This document shows positions 55,744 through 64,000 of a DNA stretch of 64,000 nucleotides, piece after piece. Source of the stretch: Allobosea sp. (GTDB lineage: Bacteria; Pseudomonadota; Alphaproteobacteria; Rhizobiales; Kaistiaceae); the NCBI GenBank assembly GCA_017307955.1, contig JAFKFV010000009.1, positions 248,001 through 312,000 of the forward strand. The letters are read 5' to 3'. Each line of letters starts with the position of its first letter. Within the stretch, counting starts at the first letter, position 1. Below the pieces are notes generated by a model. That model saw nothing but the letters and a program-made list of their open reading frames with translations, did no database searches and was not told the origin of the DNA. A program made the translations under genes and the position numbers.

Positions 55744-56676
55744 CTACTTGCCCGACAGGATGTCGTCGTAGATCTGCGCGGTGTCCTTCTCGTAGAGGGC
55801 GCCGGTGATCACGTTGAAGCCCGGAGGAATGCCGCTCGCGGCCATGTTGGCGAGCGAGAGCGCGACATAGGAGGTCGCCTGCGGGTCCTGCCACTGGGCG
55901 GCGTTCACATAGCCCTGCAGCACTTCCTGGGTGGTGTCGAGCGAGTTGCCCCAGCCGACGACCGGGATTTCGCCCGGCTTGATGCCGACCTGGTCGAAGA
56001 CACGCTTGATCGAGCCTGTGACGAGGTCGCCGAGGCCGATGATCGCCTTCACCTTGCCCTTGTTGGCGGTGAGATAGTCGACCATGCGGTTGATGGCTTC
56101 GGCCTGGTCGAGCTTGGCCTCGGTCACCTCATAGGTGATGCCGAGCGGCTCGAACACGCTCTTGATGCCTTCCTCTTCCTGGACGCCATAGGTGGCGCCC
56201 GGAATCTCCACCGGCATCCAGACGAAATCGCCCTTCTTCACCAGGCCCTTGTCGACCAGATACTGCGCCCAGCCGCGGCCGAACACGACATTGTCGCCGC
56301 CGACATAGGCGTCGAAGCTGGCGGTCGGATCGGGCGTATTGAAGTTGATGATCGGGATATTGGCCGCGTTGGCTTCCTTCGCGACCTCGACCAGGCTGCC
56401 CGGATCGGGGCTGGTCGTGACGATGCCGTCGGCCTTGGCGGCGATGGCGGCGCGGACGGCCTCCTGCTGCGAGGCGACGTTGCCCTCGTGGAACGAGGTG
56501 TTGACGGTGTTGCCGGTGTCCGTCGCCCACTGCTTGGCGCCGGCGAGGAAGTAGGTCCACACCGGATCGGCCACCGAGCCATGCGAGATCCAGTAGAAGG
56601 TCTTGGCCTCGGCGGCGAGCGGCATGGCGACGGCCATGACGAGCGCCGACAAGGCGAGGGTCAGCTTCTTGAACAC
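55744..56676 (-). CDS. Sugar ABC transporter substrate-binding protein
   Basis: Periplasmic binding protein of the second importer, 310 residues. It has a signal peptide (LTLALSALVMAVAMPLAAEA, cleavage before KTFYW). The RbsB-like body has GIVTTSPDPGSLVEVAKEA in lobe one and AIIGLGDLVTGSIKRVFDQ in lobe two. The GTG at 56676 is fixed by GGGAGG eight bases upstream; the longer open frame has no such support. It is the first gene of the operon. A sugar such as a pentose or deoxy sugar is likely, but the sequence does not say which. Confidence 0.92.
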   Translation of the reverse strand: MFKKLTLALSALVMAVAMPLAAEAKTFYWISHGSVADPVWTYFLAGAKQWATDTGNTVNTSFHEGNVASQQEAVRAAIAAKADGIVTTSPDPGSLVEVAKEANAANIPIINFNTPDPTASFDAYVGGDNVVFGRGWAQYLVDKGLVKKGDFVWMPVEIPGATYGVQEEEGIKSVFEPLGITYEVTEAKLDQAEAINRMVDYLTANKGKVKAIIGLGDLVTGSIKRVFDQVGIKPGEIPVVGWGNSLDTTQEVLQGYVNAAQWQDPQATSYVALSLANMAASGIPPGFNVITGALYEKDTAQIYDDILSGK

Positions 56677-56894
56677 GGAAAGGTCCTCCCGAAACGATTC
56701 TTCTCGTTGGTGTCCGGCGCGGTGGGGGAGCGCGCAGCCGCCGGTGCCTCGGCGCGGCCCTGTCGCGGCGCGGGTCCTCCTCACCCGTGCCGCGGAGACT
56801 TGCGTCTCAAGGAGAGAGTGGCACAGTTGGTACCGATCCCACAATCACCGGTCGGCCGGGCGGCGCAGAAATTTCAATCGTTTCAGGAGAGGCC

Positions 56895-57731
56895 TTACAG
56901 ACGGGCGAGAAGCTCGGCCTTCTTGGCCGCGAACTCGGCGTCCGAGAGAATGCCGCGATCACGCATCGCCGCGAGCCGTTCGATGGTCGCGAGGATATCG
57001 CCGGAGAGGTCGACCGACGCGCCTGATTGCCCGGATTCGGCCGTTTCCACTGCCGGAGGAGCCTTGTCAGAGCCGGCCTTTTCGGGAGCGGGCTTGTCCG
57101 TGGAAGCGCTGCTCGCGCCATGCTCGCCGACAACGGAAAGATCGGAGAGCCGCACCGTGCCGTGCTGGCTCGTGAAGGAAAGATCCGCGCTGCCGCCCTG
57201 CTGCTGCGAGACGCCGCCGATCGCGTGGTCGGCCGTATCATAGAGCGTGACATGGCCGCCCTTGCGGATCGCGAGGCGGCGGCTGTCGGGAAAGTAAGCG
57301 TAGTGGAGGTCGTTCTGCGCGCCGCTCGCGGCCGCGCGGCCGAGTTCGGCCGGCCATGGCGAGAAGCCGGCGCCGGGCGCGAACAGCGGCGCCGCCTCGG
57401 CTCCGTCGCGGCGGCCCGAAGCCGGCGCAGCGGGGACCGCCTCGAAGACGCCGCCCGAGGCGAGGCCTTCCGCGAGGTCATCGAGCGCCGCTGAAACGCG
57501 GGCCTTCAGCGCGTTGTTGAACATTTCGCCGATCATCATCATGCCGCCGGCGCTCCACTGGCCCATGCCGCCGACCGCCGGATGATCGAACTGCGCCTGC
57601 TTGCCTCCGCCCGCGGCAATCGCCTGCAGAAGGACCATCACTGCGTCGGGGTCGAAGCCATGGCGCGAAGCGACGTCGTCGACGAGACGCCGTCCGATCT
57701 CGCTCAGGGTCTGCCGGCCGGAGAAAGACAT
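56895..57731 (-). CDS. SHOCT domain protein
   Basis: A 278-residue protein. The last 32 residues (ILATIERLAAMRDRGILSDAEFAAKKAELL and on) are a SHOCT domain, a short C-terminal oligomerisation or interaction module. The middle has a beta-rich part, about 155-205 (YAYFPDSRRLAIRKGGHVTLYDTADHAIGG), and the N-terminal 90 residues are helical with GGMGQWSAGGMMMIGEMFNNA. No enzyme motif or signal peptide is seen. AAGGAA upstream supports the ATG at 57731. It stands between the sugar importer and the divergent DUF1127 gene. Confidence 0.78.
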   Translation of the reverse strand: MSFSGRQTLSEIGRRLVDDVASRHGFDPDAVMVLLQAIAAGGGKQAQFDHPAVGGMGQWSAGGMMMIGEMFNNALKARVSAALDDLAEGLASGGVFEAVPAAPASGRRDGAEAAPLFAPGAGFSPWPAELGRAAASGAQNDLHYAYFPDSRRLAIRKGGHVTLYDTADHAIGGVSQQQGGSADLSFTSQHGTVRLSDLSVVGEHGASSASTDKPAPEKAGSDKAPPAVETAESGQSGASVDLSGDILATIERLAAMRDRGILSDAEFAAKKAELLARL

Positions 57732-57980
57732 GCGGAATTCCTTCTTTTCGGTGGCCGGCGCGACGGCATCCCTTGCCGGCCGCGACTTTGCCACACAGAT
57801 GAATGATGCGCTGCACAATCGGCGAGGGCATTAATGTTGCCCTGCATCAACCGCAGCCCAGCCATGCGTTTTTTCGGTCTGCACAGAAAAGCGGTCCATC
57901 CCTAGATTGGGGTCAACAAGGGCGAGGCAAGAACCCCACCCCGTTCGCCGGCCCAGAGATCAGTTTGAAGGATGACCACG

Positions 57981-58130
57981 ATGAACCTCATCAACAGCTA
58001 CAAGACCTGGCTCAAGTATCGCGAGACGAAGAACGAGCTCGCCCGCCTGACCCAGCGTGAACTCGCCGACCTCGGCATCAACCGTGCCGATATCAACCAG
58101 GTCGCCCGCAAGGCGGTTGCCGGTTACTGA
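57981..58130 (+). CDS. DUF1127 small protein
   Basis: A 49-residue basic protein beginning NLINSYKTWLKYRETK and containing the DUF1127 core ELARLTQRELADLGINRADI. Small DUF1127 proteins of alphaproteobacteria have been linked to RNA turnover and to phosphate or carbon metabolism, and are often abundant. AAGGA eight bases before the ATG at 57981 supports this start; the ATG at 57972 has none. A strong terminator follows at 58221, so it is a single-gene transcript. Confidence 0.9.
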   Translation: MNLINSYKTWLKYRETKNELARLTQRELADLGINRADINQVARKAVAGY

Positions 58131-58220
58131 GAATTCAGCTTCGCGGCGACGAACCTCCTCCCTCGTCTCCGTGATCAGGCGGCCCGCGACCTCCTCCCCG
58201 CGTCGCCGCCCCTTCTGAGA

Positions 58221-58260
58221 AACGCCCGCCGATCTCCTCCCCGGCGGGCGTTTTTTCTTT
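58221..58260 (+). terminator. Rho-independent terminator after the DUF1127 gene
   Basis: AACGCCCGCC and GGCGGGCGTT form a 10-bp stem, followed by TTTTTTCTTT. It lies about 90 bases after the DUF1127 stop and 50 before trmFO. Confidence 0.92.
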
Positions 58261-58309
58261 GTCGGCGCGCCGGTTGTCGCCAGCCTGCGCCGGCCCTAAT
58301 GTCCGCGCC

Positions 58310-59740
58310 ATGACGACGAACGATCTTTCCGCGGGCGCGCTCCGCCCCATCCATGTCATCGGCGGCGGTCTCGCCGGCTCCGAAGCCGCCTGGCAGATCG
58401 CCCGGCGCGGCGTGCCGGTCGTGCTGCATGAGATGCGGCCCGTCCGCGCCACCGATGCCCACAAGACCGACGGCCTCGCGGAGCTGGTCTGCTCCAACTC
58501 CTTCCGTTCCGACGATGCCGAGGCGAATGCCGTCGGCCTCCTGCATGCCGAGATGCGCATGGCGGATTCGCTCATCATGGCGATGGGCGACCGCCACCAG
58601 GTGCCGGCCGGCGGCGCGCTGGCCGTCGACCGCGACGGCTTCTCGGCCGCGGTCACCGCGGCGCTCGAGGCGCATCCGCTGGTCACCATCGAGCGCGGCG
58701 AAGTCGCCGGATTGCCGCCGGAGTACTGGGACAACGTCATCGTCGCGACCGGCCCGCTCACCTCGGCGGCGCTCGCCGATGCTGTGCGTGGCCTGACGGG
58801 GGAGGATTCGCTCGCCTTCTTCGACGCCATCGCGCCGATCGTGCATTTCGATTCGATCGACCGCAGCATCGCCTGGTTCCAGTCGCGCTACGACAAGCCG
58901 GGACCGGGCGGCACCGGCGCCGACTATCTGAACTGCCCGATGACGGAGGCGGAATACAACGCCTTCGTCGATGCGCTCATCGCCGGCGAGAAGACCGAGT
59001 TCAAGGAGTGGGAAGCCTCGACGCCCTATTTCGATGGCTGCCTGCCGATCGAGGTGATGGCGGAGCGCGGCCGCGAGACGCTGCGCTACGGGCCGATGAA
59101 GCCCGTCGGCCTCACCAATCCGAACAATCCGACCGTGAAGCCCTATGCGATCGTCCAGCTGCGCCAGGACAATGCGCTGGGCACGCTCTACAACATGGTC
59201 GGCTTCCAGACGAAGCTGAAATATGGCGCGCAGACTGCCATTTTCCGCATGATCCCGGGGCTCCAGAACGCCGAGTTCGCGCGGCTCGGCGGGCTGCACC
59301 GCAACACCTTCCTCAACTCGCCGAAACTGCTCGACGGTTCGCTGCGGCTGAAGGCGATGCCGCGGCTGCGCTTCGCCGGCCAGATCACCGGCTGCGAGGG
59401 CTATGTCGAATCGGCGTCGATCGGGCTGCTCGCCGGGCGCTTCGCCGCCGCGGAACGGCTCGGCGAGGCACCGTCACTGCCGCCGCCGACCACCGCCTTC
59501 GGCGCGCTGCTCGGCCATATCACGGGCGGCCATCTCTCGGCGGATGAAGGCGGCAACCGCTCGTTCCAGCCGATGAACGTCAATTTCGGGCTGTTCCCGC
59601 CGGTGACCGTGCCGAAGGAGCCCGGCAAGCGGCTGCGCGGCAGCGAGAAGACGCTGGCCAAGAAGCACGCCCTGACCGCCCGCGCCCGCGCCGATGCGGC
59701 GGCCTGGCTGGCCGGCGCCGTGGCCGAAGCGGCCGAGTGA
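58310..59740 (+). CDS. trmFO: Folate/FAD-dependent tRNA (uracil-5-)-methyltransferase TrmFO
   Basis: Makes 5-methyluridine at position 54 of tRNA using methylenetetrahydrofolate and FAD. The 476-residue protein has the FAD-binding [14 protein letters not shown] near residue 20. The family cysteines are in [11 protein letters not shown] and [14 protein letters not shown], and [31 protein letters not shown] is the C-terminal signature. The ATG at 58310 gives the normal family start. It is convergent with the YciI gene, three bases between stops. Confidence 0.96.
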   Translation: MTTNDLSAGALRPIHVIGGGLAGSEAAWQIARRGVPVVLHEMRPVRATDAHKTDGLAELVCSNSFRSDDAEANAVGLLHAEMRMADSLIMAMGDRHQVPAGGALAVDRDGFSAAVTAALEAHPLVTIERGEVAGLPPEYWDNVIVATGPLTSAALADAVRGLTGEDSLAFFDAIAPIVHFDSIDRSIAWFQSRYDKPGPGGTGADYLNCPMTEAEYNAFVDALIAGEKTEFKEWEASTPYFDGCLPIEVMAERGRETLRYGPMKPVGLTNPNNPTVKPYAIVQLRQDNALGTLYNMVGFQTKLKYGAQTAIFRMIPGLQNAEFARLGGLHRNTFLNSPKLLDGSLRLKAMPRLRFAGQITGCEGYVESASIGLLAGRFAAAERLGEAPSLPPPTTAFGALLGHITGGHLSADEGGNRSFQPMNVNFGLFPPVTVPKEPGKRLRGSEKTLAKKHALTARARADAAAWLAGAVAEAAE

Positions 59741-59743
59741 GGC

Positions 59744-60094
59744 TCAGCGGAGCGCCCTCACCTCCCTGACCTCGATGGCGCCGTAGCGCGCCATCGGGAT
59801 CCTGGACGCGACCGCCAATGCCTCGTCGCGGTCGCGGACATCGATCAGGATGAAGCCGCCGACATGCTCCTTGAGCTCGGCGAAGGGGCCGTCGGTATAG
59901 AAGGTCTCGTCCCCGCGCGCCCGGATCGTCGTCGCGGTCTGCGGCTCGCCGAGCGCATGGGCGGCGACGAGAATGCCGCGCGCCTTGAGCTCGTCGTCAT
60001 AGGCGAGCGAGTCGGCGGTGATCGCCTGATGGTCGGCGGCCGTCAGGCCCTCGAAGCGGGCGGGGTCGACGATGACGAGGCAGAGAAAGCGCAT
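59744..60094 (-). CDS. YciI/DGPF-family protein
   Basis: A 116-residue protein of the YCII-related (DGPF) family. It has the DGPF motif in FYTDGPFAELKEHVGGFILID and a ferredoxin-like alpha-beta barrel pattern. In many bacteria these proteins stand beside ECF sigma factors, but none is here. The conserved His and Asp suggest a small catalytic or binding role that is not defined. The ATG at 60094 has AGGA about ten bases upstream. Cytoplasmic, single gene. Confidence 0.88.
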   Translation of the reverse strand: MRFLCLVIVDPARFEGLTAADHQAITADSLAYDDELKARGILVAAHALGEPQTATTIRARGDETFYTDGPFAELKEHVGGFILIDVRDRDEALAVASRIPMARYGAIEVREVRALR

Positions 60095-60167
60095 GGCGGC
60101 GGGTCCTGATCGACAATGACAGCCCAAGGACGAAGCGAGCGCGCCCGCGCCGACAGCCCGCTCGCCT

Positions 60168-61064
60168 TCACTCCGTAATCGCAACGCCGAGCCTGCCGGC
60201 GAGGTCGGTGATGAACTGCCAGGCGACGCGGCCGGAGCGGGCGCCGCGGGTGGTCGCCCATTCCAGCGCGTCGCGGTCGAGCTCGGCCGGATCGACGGTC
60301 AGGCCGAAATGCGCGGCATAGCCGTGCACCATGGCGAGATAATCCTCCTGGCTGCATTTGTGGAAGCCGAGCCAGAGGCCGAAGCGGTCCGAGAGCGAGA
60401 CCTTCTCCTCGACGGCCTCGTGCGGATTGATCGCCGTCGAGCGCTCGTTCTCCATCATGTCGCGCGGCAGCAGGTGGCGGCGGTTCGACGTCGCATAGAA
60501 GACGACATTGTCCGGCCGCCCCTCGACGCCGCCGTCCAGCGCCGCCTTCAGCGACTTGTAGGACGTGTCGTCATTGTCGAAGGAGAGGTCGTCGCAGAAG
60601 AGGATGACGCGGCGCTCGCTGCCGCGCAGCAGGCTCATCAGCTCGGGCAGGCTGTCGATATCCTCGCGGTGGATCTCGATCAGCTTGACCGGATGGCCGC
60701 CGGGGAGCTTCGCCGGATCGCGGTTGACCTCGGCCTGCGCCGCCTTGACGAGCGAACTCTTGCCCATGCCGCGCGCGCCCCAGAGCAGGACATTGTTGGC
60801 CGGGAGGCCGCGCGCGAAACGCTCGGTATTGTCGACGAGGATGTCGCGCACCCGGTCGACGCCCTTCAGCAGCGTCATGGCGACGCGGTTGACGCGCGGC
60901 ACCGGCTGCAGGCTGGCGCTTGCCGCATGCCAGACGAAGGCGTCAGCCCTATCGAGATCGAAGGGCGGACGAGGCGCCGGCACCGCGCGCTCGATGAGCG
61001 CGATCAGCCTGTCGAGGCGGCTGGCGATGGCGGAAAGGCCGGTGTCGCTCGTGACGTCTCCCAT
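60168..61064 (-). CDS. DUF815 family AAA ATPase
   Basis: A 298-residue ATP-binding protein. A Walker A-like LWGARGMGKSSLVKA lies near residue 90, with VILFCDDLSFD as Walker B and VVFYATSNRRHLLP as the sensor 1 strand, which is the DUF815 pattern of AAA-type ATPases. Function is not established. AAGGAG about ten bases upstream supports the ATG at 61064. It is divergent from yajC across 208 bp, a neighbourhood kept in many rhizobia. Confidence 0.9.
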   Translation of the reverse strand: MGDVTSDTGLSAIASRLDRLIALIERAVPAPRPPFDLDRADAFVWHAASASLQPVPRVNRVAMTLLKGVDRVRDILVDNTERFARGLPANNVLLWGARGMGKSSLVKAAQAEVNRDPAKLPGGHPVKLIEIHREDIDSLPELMSLLRGSERRVILFCDDLSFDNDDTSYKSLKAALDGGVEGRPDNVVFYATSNRRHLLPRDMMENERSTAINPHEAVEEKVSLSDRFGLWLGFHKCSQEDYLAMVHGYAAHFGLTVDPAELDRDALEWATTRGARSGRVAWQFITDLAGRLGVAITE

Positions 61065-61272
61065 GTCGCGAACGCTCCTTGATTTATGGGGGTCGAAAGG
61101 GGATGAAGGCCGCCTGCGGTACCACGGCGGCGGCTGCATTTGCAAAGCCCCGGGGCGCCGCTATAGTCCGCGCCGTTTTGCGAGCCGATGTCTCTCCCTA
61201 TGTGAAGGCCGGCGCAAACGACGCGCTCATTCGATGCGTTCCATCCGGACCGCCGAGGCATAGGGAAAGTCG

Positions 61273-61614
61273 ATGTTCATCAGCCAGGCCTACGCACAAG
61301 CCGCAGGCGCCGCCGCGCCGGGCGGCATGGAAATGCTGATCCAGTTCGTCCCGTTCATCTTCGTCTTCGCCATCATGTGGTTCCTGATGATCCGTCCGCA
61401 GCGTCAGCGGGCGAAGCAGCATCAGGAGATGATCAAGAATGTCCGCCGCGGTGACACGATCGTGATGACCGGCGGTCTCATCGGCAAGATCGCACGCGTC
61501 GTCGACGACGGCGAGCTCCTGCTCGAGGTCGGCGAGAATGTGCGGGTGCGCGTCTCGCGCTCTGCCATCGCCGATGTGCGCGCCAAGGGCGAGCCGGTCA
61601 AGGACGGCGAGTAG
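61273..61614 (+). CDS. yajC: Preprotein translocase subunit YajC
   Basis: Small accessory subunit of the SecDF-YajC complex. The 113-residue protein has one membrane helix (FVPFIFVFAIMWFLMIRP) followed by the conserved PQRQRAKQHQEMIKNVRRGDTIVMTGGLIGKI cytoplasmic domain, given here in part only. It lies 57 bases before secD and is surely in the same operon. Confidence 0.96.
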   Translation: MFISQAYAQAAGAAAPGGMEMLIQFVPFIFVFAIMWFLMIRPQRQRAKQHQEMIKNVRRGDTIVMTGGLIGKIARVVDDGELLLEVGENVRVRVSRSAIADVRAKGEPVKDGE

Positions 61615-61671
61615 CCCTCGCCTCCATAACGGCCGGTACAACGGCCGACCTCCTTCTGGAACGCACCATTC

Positions 61672-63279
61672 ATGCTTCACTTCAGCCGCTGGAAGATGAT
61701 CGCGATCCTGGCCGTCGTCTTGGTCGGGATCCTGGCAGCCGTCCCCAACCTGTTCTCCAAGGAGACGGTCGATTCCTGGCCGAGCTGGATGCCCAAGCGG
61801 CAGCTGGTGCTCGGCCTCGACCTCCAGGGTGGTGCGTATCTCCTCTATGAGGTGGACCAGCAGGATTACGTGCAGCGCCGGCTGCGCACCCTCGTCTCGG
61901 AAATCCGCAAGGCGATGCTCGAGGATCCGCGCATCGGCTATTCGGGTCTCGGCGTGCAGGGACAGGGCGTGCAGCTGCGCATCCGCGATCTCTCGCAGCT
62001 CGATCTCGTGCGCCAGCGGCTGGAGCCGCTGCGCAATCCATTGAGCAACTCATTGCTCGGCGGCACCGCCGTCAACGAGTTCGACCTCTCGGTCGGCTCG
62101 GACGGTCTCGTGCAGATGACCTATACGCAGGCCGGCCTGACGCAGCGCGTGCGCTCGATCGTCGACCAGTCGATCGAGGTCATCGCGCGCCGTATCGATC
62201 AGCTCGGCACCGTCGAGCCGTCGATCCAGCGCCAGGGCGAGGACCGCATCCTCGTCGAGGCTCCTGGTCTCGGCGATCCGGAGCGGCTCAAGAATCTCGT
62301 CGGCCAGACCGCGCAGCTCACCTTCCATCTCGTCGACGGCTCGTTCCAGACGGGCCAGGCGGAGCCGCAGAGGAAGCCCGGCACGATCGTCATGCCGGCG
62401 CTCGACAGCCCCGGCGTCAACTATATCCTCGAAGAGGCACCGCTGCTCACCGGCGAGGACCTGACCGACGCGCAGGCGACCTTCGACCAGCGCTCCAACG
62501 AGCCCGTCGTCTCCTTCCGCCTGACCACCGGCGGCGCGCAGACCTTCGGCAAGGTGACGCAGGCGAATGTCAACCGCGCCTTCGCCATCGTGCTCGACGA
62601 CAAGGTCATCTCGGCCCCGGTCATCCGCGAGCCGATCCTCGGCGGCTCGGGCCAGATCAGCGGCAATTTCTCGATCCAGTCGGCCAACGATCTCGCGATC
62701 CTGCTGCGCGCCGGCTCGCTGCCGGCCAAGCTGACCATCGTCGAGGAGCGCAATGTCGGCCCCGGCCTCGGCGCCGACTCGATCCGCGCCGGCAAGATCG
62801 CGTCGATCATCGCCACGGTCGCCGTCTGCGTCTTCATGGTTATGACCTATGGCTTCCTCGGCTGGATCGCCAACATCGCCGTGATCGTCAACGTCATCAT
62901 GATCTTCGGCATCATGACGATCCTCGGCGCGACGCTGTCATTGCCCGGCATCGCCGGCGTGATCATCACCGTCGGCACCGCGGTCGATTCGAACGTGCTC
63001 ATCTATGAGCGCATCCGCGAGGAGTTCCGATCCGGTCGCTCGGCCATCGCCTCGATCGATGCCGGCTTCCACCGCGCGCTCGGCACCATCCTCGACGCCA
63101 ATGTCACGACGCTCATCGCGGCAATCGTGCTGTTCTATCTCGGGTCCGGGCCGATCCGCGGCTTCGCCGTGACGCATGCCATCGGCGTCGCCACGACGAT
63201 CTTCACCGCCTTCACCTTCACGCGGCTTCTGGTCTCGCTGTGGGTGCGCTGGCGTCGTCCCACCAAGATCTCGCTCTGA
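61672..63279 (+). CDS. secD: Protein translocase subunit SecD
   Basis: Uses the proton gradient to help pull proteins out of the SecYEG channel on the periplasmic side. The 535-residue protein has one N-terminal membrane helix, the P1 domain beginning LVLGLDLQGGAYLLYEV, and the later GSGQISGNFSIQSANDLA stretch. Five C-terminal helices include VGTAVDSNVLIYERIREE, which holds the Asp of the proton path. Length is normal. secF follows after 20 bases. Confidence 0.97.
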   Translation: MLHFSRWKMIAILAVVLVGILAAVPNLFSKETVDSWPSWMPKRQLVLGLDLQGGAYLLYEVDQQDYVQRRLRTLVSEIRKAMLEDPRIGYSGLGVQGQGVQLRIRDLSQLDLVRQRLEPLRNPLSNSLLGGTAVNEFDLSVGSDGLVQMTYTQAGLTQRVRSIVDQSIEVIARRIDQLGTVEPSIQRQGEDRILVEAPGLGDPERLKNLVGQTAQLTFHLVDGSFQTGQAEPQRKPGTIVMPALDSPGVNYILEEAPLLTGEDLTDAQATFDQRSNEPVVSFRLTTGGAQTFGKVTQANVNRAFAIVLDDKVISAPVIREPILGGSGQISGNFSIQSANDLAILLRAGSLPAKLTIVEERNVGPGLGADSIRAGKIASIIATVAVCVFMVMTYGFLGWIANIAVIVNVIMIFGIMTILGATLSLPGIAGVIITVGTAVDSNVLIYERIREEFRSGRSAIASIDAGFHRALGTILDANVTTLIAAIVLFYLGSGPIRGFAVTHAIGVATTIFTAFTFTRLLVSLWVRWRRPTKISL

Positions 63280-63299
63280 CGCGAAGAAAGGACACGTCC

Positions 63300-64000
63300 A
63301 TGCGCCATCTTCGCCTCGTTCCGGACAATACCGCCATCCCGTTCATGCGGATGCGGAAGTTCACCTTCCCGGTGGCCGCCTTCCTGTCGATCATGTCGGT
63401 GATCCTGTTCTTCACCGTCGGCCCCAATTACGGCATCGACTTCCTCGGCGGCACGGTCATCGAGATCCAGACCAAGGACGCCAAGCCCGACCTCGGCAAG
63501 ATCCGCGGCCAGCTCAACGGTCTCGGCATCGGCGACGTGCAGGTGCAGACGATCGGCGAGGACAACTCCGTCCTCATCCGCATCGGCCAGCAGCCGGGCG
63601 GCGAGGTCGCGCAGCAGGAGGCGATCGGCAAGATCAAGGCGACGATCGGCGACGAGGCCGAGTTCCGTCGCACCGAGATCGTCGGACCGCGCGTTTCGGG
63701 CGAGCTCGCCTTCAACGGCGCCATCGCCATGATCGTCACCTTCGCGGCGATCGCGGTCTATGTGTGGTTCCGCTTCGAATGGCAGTTCGCACTGGGCTCG
63801 ATCATCTCGGCGGCGAATGTCGTCGTCATGACCTTCGGCTTCTATGTCGTGACGCAGCACGAGTTCAACCTGACCTCGCTCGCCGCGATCCTGACCACGG
63901 TTGGCTATTCGCTGAACGACACCGTCGTCGTCTATGACCGAATCCGCGAGACGCTGCGCAAATACAAGAAGATCCCGCTCGGCGACCTCATCGACCGCGC
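63300..64000 (+). CDS. secF: Protein translocase subunit SecF, 3' end cut by window edge
   Basis: Partner of SecD in the translocation motor. The first 233 codons are in the window. The ATG at 63300 has AAAGGA seven bases upstream. Visible are the first membrane helix, NYGIDFLGGTVIEI, the P4 domain, RVSGELAFNGAIAMIV and the helix with TTVGYSLNDTVVVYDRIRE, whose Asp takes part in proton movement. The frame is open to the right edge and the last helices are missing. Confidence 0.96.
   Translation, partial: MRHLRLVPDNTAIPFMRMRKFTFPVAAFLSIMSVILFFTVGPNYGIDFLGGTVIEIQTKDAKPDLGKIRGQLNGLGIGDVQVQTIGEDNSVLIRIGQQPGGEVAQQEAIGKIKATIGDEAEFRRTEIVGPRVSGELAFNGAIAMIVTFAAIAVYVWFRFEWQFALGSIISAANVVVMTFGFYVVTQHEFNLTSLAAILTTVGYSLNDTVVVYDRIRETLRKYKKIPLGDLIDR

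Overview
The window is high-GC chromosomal DNA from an alphaproteobacterium, most likely of the order Hyphomicrobiales (Rhizobiales). Four things point there. The block tgt-queA-two cyclophilins-coaD-gyrA and the neighbouring marC, ssb and uvrA are arranged as in rhizobia. PopZ lies beside valS, and a TolC gene beside an isoaspartyl-methyltransferase-like gene. A GTTC-N7-GTTC LexA box sits between ssb and uvrA. TrmFO, DUF815, YajC and SecDF follow one another at the right end. Kaistia-like genera would fit, but I cannot fix the genus. No phage, insertion sequence, integron or CRISPR array is visible, and base composition looks even throughout.

Layout. 1-2.7 kb: the 3' part of a DEAD-box helicase gene, a soluble diguanylate cyclase and a DUF4287 protein. 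2.8-6.8 kb: a four-gene Mla-type lipid transporter operon on the minus strand. 6.9-10 kb: dgcN-dgcA, the predicted D-glutamate catabolic pair, facing an MFS transporter. 10-14.6 kb: a PLP dehydratase, an AraC/GyrI regulator, a glycosyltransferase-phosphoesterase pair that I read as agt-plcP (phosphate-starvation lipid remodelling, with a Pho box upstream) and a LysE exporter. 14.8-22.2 kb: a catabolic and transport region with a FAH hydrolase, an SMP-30 lactonase, a divergent DapA-like lyase and a sugar ABC importer whose two permeases are fused into one 761-residue chain. 22.3-28.5 kb: valS, popZ, tolC and a PIMT-like gene. 28.6-33.2 kb: tRNA-Cys(GCA), cobD, a stand-alone Lrp-type sensor domain, a DUF4864 protein and a P-type ATPase. 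33.3-40.6 kb: tgt, queA, two cyclophilins, coaD, a small exported protein and gyrA.

40.9-43.8 kb: an MBOAT acyltransferase translationally coupled to an SGNH-type partner with an unexpected pilin-like C-terminal domain. 43.9-52 kb: marC, then DUF2306, MOSC, TPR-glycosyltransferase, Mug-like and ssb genes reading left from an SOS box, with uvrA reading right. 52-58 kb: a membrane diguanylate cyclase, a small lipoprotein, a second sugar ABC importer and a SHOCT protein. 58-64 kb: a DUF1127 protein, trmFO, a YciI protein, a DUF815 ATPase, yajC, secD and the start of secF.

Most genes are housekeeping or envelope functions. The points most worth pursuing are the Pho-box plcP-agt operon (probably misnamed lpxH by homology), the fused permease with its sugar-acid gene neighbourhood, the MBOAT-SGNH-pilin-like fusion, and enzymes whose expected active-site or metal-ligand residues are changed: a Mug homologue without its catalytic Asn, a Tgt without most zinc ligands, a DapA-like lyase without the usual N-terminal motif, and a GyrA with altered quinolone positions. 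Everything here is read by eye. Family names rest on motifs I recognise, not on database searches.
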